From Aliikangiella sp965214955 (GTDB lineage Bacteria > Pseudomonadota > Gammaproteobacteria > Enterobacterales > Kangiellaceae): 64,000 nt of DNA. Both the position numbers and the translations under genes were made by a program. The stretch covers positions 62,001 to 126,000 of the forward strand of contig CBDCCU010000010.1 in the NCBI GenBank assembly GCA_965214955.1, written 5' to 3'. The notes beneath the pieces are model-generated. The model was not told the origin of the DNA. It made no database searches and saw only the letters and a list, made by a program, of their open reading frames with translations. Below, in pieces: positions 18,226-27,927 of this stretch; the stretch's first letter is position 1, and each line of letters starts with the position of its first letter.

Positions 18226-18927
18226 TTACTCAACACCAATATAAGAGGCGAGTTTAGGCATGTTATTAACAGAAACTAAATGGGCATATATAAGGGGTAA
18301 GTAGCCTTTCTTACGAAACTCTAAATAGGTTTCATCGGATAGCTCATTTAATTTTTTCTCATCTACTACAAAGAAGCCTTGAATTTTATTTTTCTTACCT
18401 TCTTTACCGAACTCAATCCCCTGAGGAATAAGTAGATCATTTTCTTGCAAGGCTTTAGAAAACTCGCGCATTGCTTGACCACTGTTGTAATAATTAAACA
18501 TGGCGTTAGCGCGTTGTTTTAAATAATCAGACTCGGTGCCATCTTCGTTAAATAATTGATCGCCTTTATCATCATTAAGCAATTCACAATCTTCGTCGAT
18601 TAAAATCATCACTTTATTTTGATCGTCAGGGTTGCGTGTCATTCCTAATGGAAAATGAGTAAACGAAGCTGGTACATAACGACCTCTTGGTTTGCCATCT
18701 TTAATGTAGTGGTTTTTAGGCTCGTTATTACCTAAAAGTAAAACACAGGCAAAATCATCTTCGTTTGCTTTTACAAAAACAATCGGCAACTCTACCGAAG
18801 CAAAAGCAAACTCCTGTGGCACAATTGATGTAGAGTTAAGATTATCAAAACGAGCAAAGTCAACTTGAGAAATTAAGCGTTTACCTTTATGTTGATCTTT
18901 GTTGAGAGGTACAAAATTGGGTTTCAT
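18226..18927 (-). CDS. SapC-like family protein
   Basis: A 233-residue soluble protein I recognise as the SapC family (named after an S-layer-associated Campylobacter protein). Family features are the start FVPLNKDQHKGKR, the FASVELPIVFVKANEDDFACVLLLG core and RYVPASFTHFPLGM. It has no signal peptide. The biochemical role of the family is not known. Upstream of the GNAT gene by 23 bp and likely in one transcript with it. Confidence 0.75.
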   Translation of the reverse strand: MKPNFVPLNKDQHKGKRLISQVDFARFDNLNSTSIVPQEFAFASVELPIVFVKANEDDFACVLLLGNNEPKNHYIKDGKPRGRYVPASFTHFPLGMTRNPDDQNKVMILIDEDCELLNDDKGDQLFNEDGTESDYLKQRANAMFNYYNSGQAMREFSKALQENDLLIPQGIEFGKEGKKNKIQGFFVVDEKKLNELSDETYLEFRKKGYLPLIYAHLVSVNNMPKLASYIGVE

Positions 18928-19007
18928 TACTTTTTAACCTTATAAATAACTAAATGAAAATGACCTACGTTGCTGTAAGTCTGTTTAAAATATTATGCTA
19001 CAACAAA

Positions 19008-20879
19008 TTATTTTGAGCTAATCCATTGATTAATTTTTTTCTCTAGCACCAGCATGGGAACTGCGCCACCAAGTAGCACTAAATCATGAAATTCTGCTAG
19101 ATCAAATTTTTCGCCTAATTGCTTTTCTGCACTTTGCCTTAAAGCTATAATTTTTATCATTCCAAGTTTATAGCCTAGCGCTTGTCCTGGCCATGCCATA
19201 TAGCGCTCAATTTCCACCACAACATCAGACTCTGCGGTTCCAGTGGTTTCAGCCATATATTTTATCGCCTCTTCACGCGTCCATTTTTTATAATGGAGTC
19301 CCGTATCAACCACTAATCTTACGGCTCTAAATAACTCGCCTTGTAAACGCCCTAAGTTACCAAATGGATCGTCTTTATACATCCCCATTTCAAAAGCCAC
19401 TAATTCAGAATAAAGCGCCCAACCTTCAACATAAGCATTATAAGGTGCTATTCGGCGTAAAAAGGGAAGAGAATCTTGTGCTAAGTTTAAAGCCACTTGC
19501 CAATGATGACCAGGATTTGCCTCGTGATAAGTTAAGGTTTTTAAGCCGAATTTAGGGTTGGCTTTCATATCACGTAGATTAATCCAGTAAACTCCTGGTT
19601 GAGTGCCATCAAGTGAAGGTGAAGTATACTGACCACCAGGTGAGCCCTCTTCGACCGCCTTAGGAAATGCTTTAACTTCAACCTGATAAGGTGGCTTTGT
19701 TTTAAACAGCGGCGGCATTTTGGCAGTAATTTCTTCGATATAGCGATTAAGATCGGCCAACAACTCTTTACGTCCTTCATCACTGTCTGCATATAAAAAC
19801 CGAGGTTCATCTAATAGCTTAATCATTCTTAAGCCCACACTACCTTCGGTATATCCTTCTTTGGTTAAAATTACATCCATTTGCGTGGTAATTCGCTTTA
19901 CTTCATCTAAACCTATTTGATGAATTTGATCGGCAGTTAATTGACTATCACCTAGTTGCAAAATCGCATCTTGATAATAAGCTACACCATTAGGCTGCGC
20001 CCAAATACCTGATTCATCTCGGGCTTTATCAACTAAGCTGTTGGTTTTTTCGCTTAACGCTTGATACGCAGGATAAACCACTTCAACAAGCTTGGCTTTG
20101 GCTTGATTAATTAGCGCCTTTTGTTTTAATTGCGAAAGATTAGTGTCTTGTAACTTTGTTGCCAATGATCGAATTAAAAAGTGATCTTCAGGTTTTGCTG
20201 CAACAAAGCCATTCATAAAATTGACCGCACCTTGCAAAATAACCTTAGGAGCAATCCACCCCTTAGCAACATCGGCTTCTAGCTTTTGAGTGATACTTGC
20301 CAACAATTGGTCAAATTTTGCTAACCGACTAATATAATCAAGTGCATCTTGCTCGGTTTCAATTTTATGAGCATTTTGCAAAACTTTAGGGATATCAATT
20401 AAGGGCCCATTAATTTGGTTAACCACAAAAGGCGACAACCCCATCCAAGTATCAATATAACCAATACCAAATTCAGAGTGTCCTGCATAATAACGAGTAA
20501 TGCTTGCCATTACCTGCTTATTTTCAATTTCATCCGCTGATAAACTATCATTTGGCCAGGCTTCAATTTTTTGCGATAAAGAAAGCAACTGCTCTCTTAA
20601 ATTTTGCTCTGATTGTACTGAGTAATCTTCAATTTGATCTTGATAATAGCCCAACTCACTCTCACTTAAGCCATAAACCGTTGCCGAAATTTGGCGTTGC
20701 TTAAATAATACTGTTTTAGCTTGTAAGTACAAACTATCTAAACTTTGGTTATCCTTTTGAGAAACCATTGCTTCTTCGTTTACTTTTTCAGTTTGCGATT
20801 GATTTGTATTGCGATCATCACCGCATGCAGAAATAGCAATACATAAGAAAGTTATTATCAATAATTTTTTTTGTTGCAT
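19008..20879 (-). CDS. DUF885 family lipoprotein, putative metallopeptidase
   Basis: A 623-residue protein with a lipoprotein signal (ISAC lipobox, Cys at about 19), so anchored to a membrane in the periplasm. The C-terminal domain has LTYHEANPGHHWQ, the HExxPGH-type motif of the DUF885 family, which is distantly related to zinc carboxypeptidases. The length of about 600 residues is normal for the family. It is transcribed alone. Peptidase activity is inferred from the motif, not proven for most members. Confidence 0.82.
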   Translation of the reverse strand: MQQKKLLIITFLCIAISACGDDRNTNQSQTEKVNEEAMVSQKDNQSLDSLYLQAKTVLFKQRQISATVYGLSESELGYYQDQIEDYSVQSEQNLREQLLSLSQKIEAWPNDSLSADEIENKQVMASITRYYAGHSEFGIGYIDTWMGLSPFVVNQINGPLIDIPKVLQNAHKIETEQDALDYISRLAKFDQLLASITQKLEADVAKGWIAPKVILQGAVNFMNGFVAAKPEDHFLIRSLATKLQDTNLSQLKQKALINQAKAKLVEVVYPAYQALSEKTNSLVDKARDESGIWAQPNGVAYYQDAILQLGDSQLTADQIHQIGLDEVKRITTQMDVILTKEGYTEGSVGLRMIKLLDEPRFLYADSDEGRKELLADLNRYIEEITAKMPPLFKTKPPYQVEVKAFPKAVEEGSPGGQYTSPSLDGTQPGVYWINLRDMKANPKFGLKTLTYHEANPGHHWQVALNLAQDSLPFLRRIAPYNAYVEGWALYSELVAFEMGMYKDDPFGNLGRLQGELFRAVRLVVDTGLHYKKWTREEAIKYMAETTGTAESDVVVEIERYMAWPGQALGYKLGMIKIIALRQSAEKQLGEKFDLAEFHDLVLLGGAVPMLVLEKKINQWISSK

Positions 20880-21075
20880 TTAAAACCCTAGGGTTATTCA
20901 GTCAGTTGATTTTCAAGGTTAGCAAGTGTGACATAGGCTTAGTTAAATTTCGAGCATAAAAAAGTGAGACTTGCATCGCAACTTAAAACTTATTTGCTCA
21001 AGATTTACACAGCTTACCGATATTGATAGTATCTTAGCCATAATTTTAATAATTCATGCTTATTTGGTGAGTAAA

Positions 21076-21303
21076 ATGAAAGATCTAACTGGAAATATCT
21101 GTCTTGGTTGTGTTGGTGGAATTACAGTTGGCGTTATTTTAGTCTCAATAATTGCAACACTCTTGTTTAAGTTTTCTTTTACCACAATGGATTTGTTTAA
21201 GTTTTATGGATTTGCAATGTTATTGGGGTTATTAGTTGGCGCCATCGCGGGTTGGTTAAACTGCTATCGACAGCAAAAGCAATCAAAAGCCGCAAGCACT
21301 TAA
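21076..21303 (+). CDS. small two-helix membrane protein, function unknown
   Basis: A 75-residue protein with two hydrophobic segments, a Gly-rich one (about 8-31) and a second at about 40-60, ending in a basic tail. I chose ATG 21076 because GGTGA lies 6 bases upstream and the sequence before it has no matching signal; the frame is open further upstream to 20971. No family recognised. It is convergent with degS. Confidence 0.5.
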   Translation: MKDLTGNICLGCVGGITVGVILVSIIATLLFKFSFTTMDLFKFYGFAMLLGLLVGAIAGWLNCYRQQKQSKAAST

Positions 21304-21344
21304 CACTTAGCGTTTAGCACTTAAGTGATACTTAAACTAATTCG

Positions 21345-22427
21345 CTAGTTTCTGCTACCCACAGTTAAACTTAAGCTCAGTGGTTGACCATTGCGGATAA
21401 TATCGAGCTGAGTTTCATCTCCGGGCTTTAGTCTTCCAATAAGAAAAGGCAGTTCATTAAAATCTTGAATTGTTTTGCCATCAACACCCACAACAATATC
21501 TTCAACTTGTAAACCAGCCTCTTCGGCGGGTGAATTGCGGCTAACTGCATTTATCATTGCACCATACGAATTTTTAAGCTCAAAGTTTTTCACCAACTCA
21601 CGAGAAACGGCTTGATAACCCACCCCTAAAAATCCCCGACTTACCCTACCATTAAGCTTAATTTGATTAACCACATCAATCGCTAAATCAATTGGAATTG
21701 TAAACGAAAGCCCAACAGAGCCACCATCGGTGGTAAAAATTTTAGTATTAACACCAACAACATTACCTGCCATATCAATTAATGGCCCACCCGAATTCCC
21801 CATATTGATGGCAACATCGGTTTGAATATAAGGAATATATTGCTCACCTGCACTACGCGCTTTAGCGCTGACAATACCCGCAGTAACCGATTGCTCTAAA
21901 CCAAAAGGAGCCCCTATTGCCATTACCCACTCACCTACTTTAACTTTATCAGAGCGCCCAAACTGCAATGGTTTTAGGTTTTCTGCATTAATTTTTAGTA
22001 GGGCTATATCGGTTTCTCTATCGCTGCCTACAACCTCTGCATCAAAAATACGCCCATCAGCCATTTTAACCTCAATTTCCTCGGCATTTTGAGTGACATG
22101 ATTATTGGTAAGCAAAAAGCCATCATCAGAAATTACAAAACCCGATCCCATTCCATCAATCCCTATGGGGGAATCATCACCAGATACTTGAATACTAACA
22201 ACGCTTGGTTTCGACTGTTCTGCTAATACAGAAAAATTAGGAAGCGAAGTTTTAATCTGAGAAAAATTAGCACTAGGCTGAATAGCTACTGGCTGAGAAA
22301 AATATTTCTCTTGTTTAGTGAGATCGTTATTTGCATTTTGTTTAATTGATTGAATTTCAGACATAAAATACCAGTGCTGAAGGGCAATCACCACAATAAA
22401 CAAAATAATCAACTTTAACTGCTTCAA
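21345..22427 (-). CDS. degS: DegS-like membrane-anchored serine protease with one PDZ domain
   Basis: A 360-residue S1C protease. One N-terminal membrane anchor (4-20) is followed by the trypsin-like domain with H110 (TNNHVTQ), D140 (TDIALLK) and S212 (GNSGGP), then a single PDZ domain (about 262-352). Size and single PDZ match DegS, which cuts the anti-sigma factor RseA when the PDZ domain senses misfolded porins. DegQ/MucD types have a cleaved signal and usually two PDZ domains. It follows rseC by 53 bp on the same strand, recalling mucC-mucD. No rpoE, rseA or rseB is present in the window. Confidence 0.85.
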   Translation of the reverse strand: MKQLKLIILFIVVIALQHWYFMSEIQSIKQNANNDLTKQEKYFSQPVAIQPSANFSQIKTSLPNFSVLAEQSKPSVVSIQVSGDDSPIGIDGMGSGFVISDDGFLLTNNHVTQNAEEIEVKMADGRIFDAEVVGSDRETDIALLKINAENLKPLQFGRSDKVKVGEWVMAIGAPFGLEQSVTAGIVSAKARSAGEQYIPYIQTDVAINMGNSGGPLIDMAGNVVGVNTKIFTTDGGSVGLSFTIPIDLAIDVVNQIKLNGRVSRGFLGVGYQAVSRELVKNFELKNSYGAMINAVSRNSPAEEAGLQVEDIVVGVDGKTIQDFNELPFLIGRLKPGDETQLDIIRNGQPLSLSLTVGSRN

Positions 22428-22480
22428 ACTTTGTCTCCTGCGTTGGGTTAGGACTATCTATAGAGCTTATAATAGATCGG

Positions 22481-22960
22481 CTATAAATTCTTAACCTTAA
22501 TCGTATCAAATTGTGACACATCTACACTTAAAGCTCTTTTTGCAATCATTTTGGGGAAGTGATCAGTATTTTGGGCAAACTGTTTATTATAATAAGACAG
22601 TATTACCAAGCCCACTAAAAAGCCTAGCCCGCCACCTAAAATGCTCATTAGTTCAGAGTCAGTATTGCTCGAAAAAATTATTGCACCTAAAAACATTGCA
22701 ACAATTGGCAGCAAATAAGCAACCAAAGCCGCTTTAGTAACGCTTGCTTTAGGCACAGCAATTGTCACTTCATCGCCTATTTTAGCGTTAAGCTCATTAG
22801 GTAGCTGCGACACAAATAAACGATCTGCCAAATATTTTTCTAAAATTCCATTTCCGCAGGTTGATTCTACCTGACAGCTCGAACAAGCTAGCTTAGATCG
22901 CGTGTTAATCCAAGCAATATTGTTTTCAATGCGAGTAACTAAACCCGTTTCAGTGAGCAT
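22481..22960 (-). CDS. rseC: RseC/SoxR-reducing-system family membrane protein
   Basis: A 159-residue inner-membrane protein. The N-terminal soluble domain has the Cys cluster LACSSCQVESTCG; two membrane helices follow (about 80-100 and 105-125) with a basic tail. This is the RseC/MucC family, usually the last gene of rpoE operons and also linked to SoxR reduction. The start is ATG 22960: the frame continues upstream to 22978, but those codons belong to the inverted-repeat element. The Shine-Dalgarno AAGGAG is itself part of the element's end, nine bases before the ATG. Followed by degS. Confidence 0.85.
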   Translation of the reverse strand: MLTETGLVTRIENNIAWINTRSKLACSSCQVESTCGNGILEKYLADRLFVSQLPNELNAKIGDEVTIAVPKASVTKAALVAYLLPIVAMFLGAIIFSSNTDSELMSILGGGLGFLVGLVILSYYNKQFAQNTDHFPKMIAKRALSVDVSQFDTIKVKNL

Positions 22961-23137
22961 ATACCCGTTCTCCTTCAAGATGCATGTTTCAGCAAGTCAG
23001 TAAGCCATTGTATTTAAGGCATTAATACGCAAGATTAGTCATTCTACTTTAAGTATTGATAACAAAAAAGAGGTTGGTTTATTACCTTGCCCTTTGGCTG
23101 AACACTGAATCATGCATCTTGAGGGAGAACGGGTATA
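22960..23137. mobile_element. MITE-like inverted-repeat element, about 178-bp copy
   Basis: Terminal inverted repeats of 24 bp (22960-22983 and 23114-23137) differ at one base. The interior has GTTTCAGCAAGTCAGTAAGC as in the 52557 copy. The element fills the gap exactly: its left end touches the rseC start codon and its right end stops one base before the hydroxylase stop codon. It carries no gene. Confidence 0.85.
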
Positions 23138-23138
23138 T

Positions 23139-24116
23139 TTAGATTGAACCCGATCTAAATTTAACCAATGAAAATATTTTCATAAACGATCTTTTAATTG
23201 GATTTATATAAATTCCAATAATTGAATCGTGCTCTGTGAATGATTGACCAACGCCAAAGTTAATTTTACCCACCGTATCAGCAGTAATTAAAGTGCCTGC
23301 CATTCTGTCCCAAATAGCTAGTGCCGATCCTAAATTTGTATCAAAGTGCTTAGGGTTATCACTGTGATGAATTTGATGTTGAGCGGGGCTTATAAACCAC
23401 CTTTCCCATGCTTTCCCCCAACTCAGCCAAATATGCGAATGGCGTAAGTTTGAGCCCATAAAATTAAACGCAAACACAAAAACATTAGCACCCGCTATTT
23501 CAATAACCGATAGAGTAGGACCAAATAAAAAGTAAGCAACACCAATGGCAATTCCTTGCGAAATTGCTAATCTACAAGCAAATAAGTAATTTTCAATGGG
23601 ATGAGAGCGATAAATAGTTATTGGCGTTAACACTTTTGCTGAATGATGAACTTTATGGATTTCCCACAAGAAAGGAACTTTATGTAAAAGATAATGCAAA
23701 AAGAAGCGTGAAAAATCATCGAGTAAAAACAAAATTAAGGTAAAAGAGAGCATTATTATCCACTTTTGCTCACTTACAGGGGCAACAATACCAAAACTTG
23801 ATTCAAAAAAACCCGATACACCTAAAGCAATAGGGGCAATAGCAACAATGGCAGGAGCAAGTAATAGCCCGCGTATTAGTTTATTGACTATTAATAAAAT
23901 ATAATCGTGTTTTGCCGACTGAGCAAGCCAAACTTTTTTGGGAAAAAGATATTGAATAAAAGCTTTAGCACTTGGATTTTTTTTTGCTTTAATAAAAACA
24001 ACAAAAGCTAAAATAAGCGTACCAATTAAATAGCCAAAATAGAGTCTTTGGCTAGGATCAATAAGGTATCGACTTAACTCAGTTAAACTGCTGTTAATGT
24101 TTTCTAAATAGTTCAT
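23139..24116 (-). CDS. sterol desaturase / fatty acid hydroxylase superfamily membrane protein
   Basis: A di-iron membrane hydroxylase of about 325 residues. The histidine clusters are HYLLH, HKVHHS, HRSHP and HQIHHSDNP, which bind the two irons, and there are several membrane helices (about 30-50, 75-110, 120-145, 180-215). Family members hydroxylate or desaturate lipids at the membrane face. The substrate cannot be predicted. ATG 24116 is preferred; the frame is open to a TTG at 24134. Its 3' end abuts the MITE-like element. Confidence 0.85.
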   Translation of the reverse strand: MNYLENINSSLTELSRYLIDPSQRLYFGYLIGTLILAFVVFIKAKKNPSAKAFIQYLFPKKVWLAQSAKHDYILLIVNKLIRGLLLAPAIVAIAPIALGVSGFFESSFGIVAPVSEQKWIIMLSFTLILFLLDDFSRFFLHYLLHKVPFLWEIHKVHHSAKVLTPITIYRSHPIENYLFACRLAISQGIAIGVAYFLFGPTLSVIEIAGANVFVFAFNFMGSNLRHSHIWLSWGKAWERWFISPAQHQIHHSDNPKHFDTNLGSALAIWDRMAGTLITADTVGKINFGVGQSFTEHDSIIGIYINPIKRSFMKIFSLVKFRSGSI

Positions 24117-24188
24117 CTTTATATCACTGAGCAAACTTAATGATCATTTTACACGATTTAGCAAACTCGACTTAGAGGATATTGTTAA

Positions 24189-26438
24189 CTACCAACGATA
24201 TTTATAACCTAGGAAAACTTGTCTTGGCTTATTAGGTCTAGCACCATATGGACGCCTACTAACGATATTTTCTTCATCAAAAAGGTTATCTATTTTAAAA
24301 TATAGGGTTCCCATTTCGGTTAGGTTGTAGCTAGCAGAAAGATCAGCAATCCAATATGAATCTGTGGTTACACCACTTAATGTTACTCCTTCTCCTGCGG
24401 CTTCATTCATTTCATCAACAAAATTAATCAACAGATCAGTGGTCCATTTATCTGCTGCTAAACCAAATCTTAAGGTTAATTGATTTTCAGGTAAGTAAGG
24501 AACTTTATCACCAACAGCAACATCACCCCATAACTCAAAATCCAAATTAAATTCTTCTCTAAACTCAGCATTTGTATAGGTGTAAATAATTCCCCAAGGC
24601 ATGTCGAATGAATCGTTTAACTCAAGTACATTTGAATAGCTTGCTTCTAAACCAAAAACACTTACTTCACCTGCGCTATATTGCTCATCAATATTAATAG
24701 AGCACCTTGTAGAAGTTGAAAAAGTACAGCTTTCATTTAAGTTTTTAAAATCACTTGCAAAGCCAACAAGATCTAAGCGCTCTAGTTGATTAAACAAACG
24801 ATACCCTACTTCTAAGCTATATGAATGCTCAATTTCTTGTTCTACATCTTGCTGAGGGCTCGTAGGAACAAATCCTCTGTGCAAACCAGCAAACACACCA
24901 GAGGTTTTATCTAGCGCATAAAAAGCGCTAATACCGGGCAACCAAATTGTGTTGGTTTTAGATATCCAATCGTTTTGTCTATCTTCTAAATTATTTTGAT
25001 AAAAGGACTTAATATGCTCGCCTCGGAGTCCTGCGCTTAGCTCCCACTTACCTAAAGAAATGGTATCTTGCACATAAATAGACCACACATCAGAGCTTTC
25101 TAAATTTGCTGTGCGCAAAAATGTTTCCTCTCCAGTACTAACCAAAAGCTGAGATTCCATGTTAAAAGTATCTTCGGTGTGGTTACGGATAATTTGATCC
25201 TCGTGATATCTAAGCCCAACTTTTATTGAATGTTCAAATCCAAACCAATCAGCTTGCCAGCGAACGTCCGATTGAATGCCTTGCGAAACAAACGCCCTAT
25301 CATTGGTACCAATAACAATTCGCTCTGAAACATTTGAAGTATCGCTAGCCCCAGTTAACACATCATAAAAAATCGGGTTTAAATCGTCTTCTGGATTTAA
25401 TAAAATATCTTGCAAAGTTCGCTGATTTGCACTGTCTACAAAACCATTAATTTTACGCCAAGCTCTTTCAAACTCATTGCGATAAACTCTGGTAATAACA
25501 TCAAATTTATCACCAATAATAAAATGGTTAAACTGAACTTGTTGGTGATCCCACTCCATTCTATCAAGCTGTGAAGCGGCATAACGTCGGTTAGGGTTTT
25601 CAGCAAAATCATTATCGGTTAAACCTAAATAAGTTTCGTCAGACACTTCATCGGCATATCCCAGCTTAAGCTCAAAAACCTGATCAAAATCTTTTCCTGA
25701 TAACTCATATTTAAGTTTTGTTGTAAAATCATTTTTATTAAAGCCAGTATCACCACCAGTATCTAATTCTTTAAAGCCATCGGTTTCTATGTGAATACCT
25801 TCTAATAAAATACTAAAGTTACCAATATTTTTTGCCGTATAAGCATGATACTTTTGATAATTATCTTCCCCGATAGAAATATCTAGCATTCCTTCATCGG
25901 CTGAGGGAACTTGTCTGGTATTTAAATTGATTGTGCCTGCTACGGTATTAGGTCCAAATAATATTGCTGAAGGTCCTTTTACCACTTCAATTGATGTCAT
26001 ACGACTAACTAAAGGAAAATAATAAGCTGCTGGTGCAGAATAAGGCGCAGGACCGATTAAGACACCATCTTCTAAGATATTAATTTTTTTGCTTCGCTCG
26101 GGGGTTACACCACGAAAACCAATATTGGGTCTTAAACCATAACCATCTTCTAAACGAAGATTAATGCCAGGTACCTGTTTTAATATTCGATGAATGTCAT
26201 CATATTCAAATCTTTCAAGTTGCTCTTCATCAATTAATGTTATCGCACCCGCTTCTGTATTAAGCGTGTCTTTTTTACCAATAATTCTCAATCTTTCAGA
26301 ATATTCTTCTTGTTTCTCTTCATTTTTCTTATCTGCTGATTCAGCAAAAGTATTTTGACTAAAACCTGAAATAAATAAAATAGGTGCGGCACATCCTAAA
26401 ATAAAATATCGATTCAATTTATTATGTTTATTAAACAT
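24189..26438 (-). CDS. TonB-dependent outer-membrane receptor, FecA-like
   Basis: A 749-residue receptor with a signal peptide (about 1-32). The plug domain has QVPGINLRLEDGYGLRPNIG and VEVVKGPSAILFGPNTVAGT-type residues, and a 22-stranded barrel ends in a terminal aromatic (KYRW). The plug resembles FecA-type ferric citrate/siderophore receptors. It is the last gene of the run DUF4856 protein, imelysin-like lipoprotein, receptor, all on the minus strand and downstream of fbpABC. This context supports iron uptake across the outer membrane. The exact ligand is not readable from sequence. Confidence 0.88.
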   Translation of the reverse strand: MFNKHNKLNRYFILGCAAPILFISGFSQNTFAESADKKNEEKQEEYSERLRIIGKKDTLNTEAGAITLIDEEQLERFEYDDIHRILKQVPGINLRLEDGYGLRPNIGFRGVTPERSKKINILEDGVLIGPAPYSAPAAYYFPLVSRMTSIEVVKGPSAILFGPNTVAGTINLNTRQVPSADEGMLDISIGEDNYQKYHAYTAKNIGNFSILLEGIHIETDGFKELDTGGDTGFNKNDFTTKLKYELSGKDFDQVFELKLGYADEVSDETYLGLTDNDFAENPNRRYAASQLDRMEWDHQQVQFNHFIIGDKFDVITRVYRNEFERAWRKINGFVDSANQRTLQDILLNPEDDLNPIFYDVLTGASDTSNVSERIVIGTNDRAFVSQGIQSDVRWQADWFGFEHSIKVGLRYHEDQIIRNHTEDTFNMESQLLVSTGEETFLRTANLESSDVWSIYVQDTISLGKWELSAGLRGEHIKSFYQNNLEDRQNDWISKTNTIWLPGISAFYALDKTSGVFAGLHRGFVPTSPQQDVEQEIEHSYSLEVGYRLFNQLERLDLVGFASDFKNLNESCTFSTSTRCSINIDEQYSAGEVSVFGLEASYSNVLELNDSFDMPWGIIYTYTNAEFREEFNLDFELWGDVAVGDKVPYLPENQLTLRFGLAADKWTTDLLINFVDEMNEAAGEGVTLSGVTTDSYWIADLSASYNLTEMGTLYFKIDNLFDEENIVSRRPYGARPNKPRQVFLGYKYRW

Positions 26439-26520
26439 TCAGTTAACCCTATAAAAGATATTCTTGCTAAGTTTTATTAACGTTTTTAACTCTATTTATT
26501 AAAGCTAAATTGATAGACTA

Positions 26521-27792
26521 CTAATCGTTATCACCGGCTGAACTTGCAGGCAAATTAAGCACTAGCTCATTAATAAAATCAGTTTTCATTTGATCGGTAA
26601 TTGCTTTAACTTGTTCGTGCGTTAATTGAACTTGGTTAGGATCATCAACCAAAGTTTGGCTTAATGAAACTTCATAAGAATCTAAATTATTAAGCGCATT
26701 ATTGATCGCATTATTAATATTTGTTGCCGTAGTTTCAGCGCCAACATCAACTAAAAAGTCATCAAACCCTATTTCGCTGGTTGTATTTTCCACTTCACCT
26801 GTAAAAATGGTTTGTAAGCTCAATAAATTATTACGAATATTTTCAATTGAGTGATTGGCATAAACCGACTCAACATCTTCAGGACATGGATTTTGCCCAC
26901 ATTGGTTACTAGCAATACCCGATGGAATCGCTAATTTTGCATCTTTTGTCACTGCATCTACATAAAAAAGCCCATCAGTAATACGATTAACCGCTTGATG
27001 AACATCATCAAAGTCACTACCAGGCTCATTAGCAGCATTTAATAATGATTGGGCATAACCCGAGTTGCCATTCCACTCATTTAATAGTTCTTGTGTACTA
27101 GTAATAATATCACCCGCTATTTCTTCAACAAATTCACATCTTTGTATGCTTCTTTCATTATCGGATAAAGCATCCCACCCAGCAGGAGCCGTATTCATAT
27201 CACAAGAATGATTAAGATTTTCTACAAAAAGTAAATACTCGGCAGCATCTAAACCTTTACGAGTAACAACCCTATTCCTTATATCATAAGGTGTGCCATT
27301 AATTTCTCCTTGATTAAAAAACACCACATCTTGATCAACCGCACAAGAGTTGGTAGTAGGCCAAGAATATATTTTGTTTCTCAACAAGCCATTACTCACT
27401 GCTAGCGGACCAATTTGCATTACCTCAATTTTTTGCCACTGCCCCATAGCATTTCGCCAAGCTTGCTGTGCGGCTGCTTTGTTATCACTTCGCTCTTGTT
27501 CCGATATTGAGCCATCTAAAAATGCTTGCTCGCTTATGCAATACTGGCTTACCGCAGATTCAAACTCATTTGCTACCGTGTTAAACGACTCAAAAGCTGG
27601 AGAAATAACATTATTAGTAATATGGCTAACTAACTCAAACTCATCAAAGCTTGAGCTGCCATCATCGTTATCATTATCGGGCTCAACAAACATTTCACCA
27701 GAAGTGCCACTCGAACTATCACTACATCCATTACCAAATAAAACAAGAGATACTGCAAGAACAATGGGACTAATTAATGGTGTTTTTTTCAT
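26521..27792 (-). CDS. imelysin-family lipoprotein
   Basis: A 423-residue lipoprotein (lipobox GNGC, Cys 23) with an acidic Ser-rich linker and an imelysin (peptidase M75) domain. The core features are AWRNAMGQWQKIEVMQIGP and the GLDAAEYLLF segment at about 180-189. In many imelysins this motif is GxHxxE; here His is replaced by Asp (D182) while E185 is kept. Imelysin-like proteins are iron-regulated periplasmic or surface proteins, and peptidase activity is doubtful for most. It lies between the DUF4856 lipoprotein and the TonB receptor, spaced about 80-135 bp. Confidence 0.85.
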   Translation of the reverse strand: MKKTPLISPIVLAVSLVLFGNGCSDSSSGTSGEMFVEPDNDNDDGSSSFDEFELVSHITNNVISPAFESFNTVANEFESAVSQYCISEQAFLDGSISEQERSDNKAAAQQAWRNAMGQWQKIEVMQIGPLAVSNGLLRNKIYSWPTTNSCAVDQDVVFFNQGEINGTPYDIRNRVVTRKGLDAAEYLLFVENLNHSCDMNTAPAGWDALSDNERSIQRCEFVEEIAGDIITSTQELLNEWNGNSGYAQSLLNAANEPGSDFDDVHQAVNRITDGLFYVDAVTKDAKLAIPSGIASNQCGQNPCPEDVESVYANHSIENIRNNLLSLQTIFTGEVENTTSEIGFDDFLVDVGAETTATNINNAINNALNNLDSYEVSLSQTLVDDPNQVQLTHEQVKAITDQMKTDFINELVLNLPASSAGDND

Positions 27793-27861
27793 ATTTATGA
27801 CCTTATAATAATTATTACTAACCGTTTTATTACTTAAAAATTTACAATACTTTTAAACCAC

Positions 27862-27892
27862 AAAAGGTTAAGCCCTTAAGCTCAACCTTTTA
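27862..27892 (-). terminator. hairpin between DUF4856 and imelysin genes
   Basis: AAAAGGTT paired with AACCTTTT, with a further partly paired interior. On the minus strand the tail is only weakly T-rich (TTTTGTGG), so it may attenuate or stabilise mRNA rather than terminate fully. Confidence 0.5.
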
Positions 27893-27927
27893 TGTTTACC
27901 ATTTAAGACTATTGTATAAATCTAGAT

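Noticed and set aside
22961..22978. Six-codon N-terminal extension of rseC
   Set aside because: These codons are the terminal repeat of the element; ATG 22960 has the correctly spaced AAGGAG.
27350..27808. 152-codon ORF opposite the imelysin gene
   Set aside because: Antisense shadow of a strongly supported lipoprotein gene.
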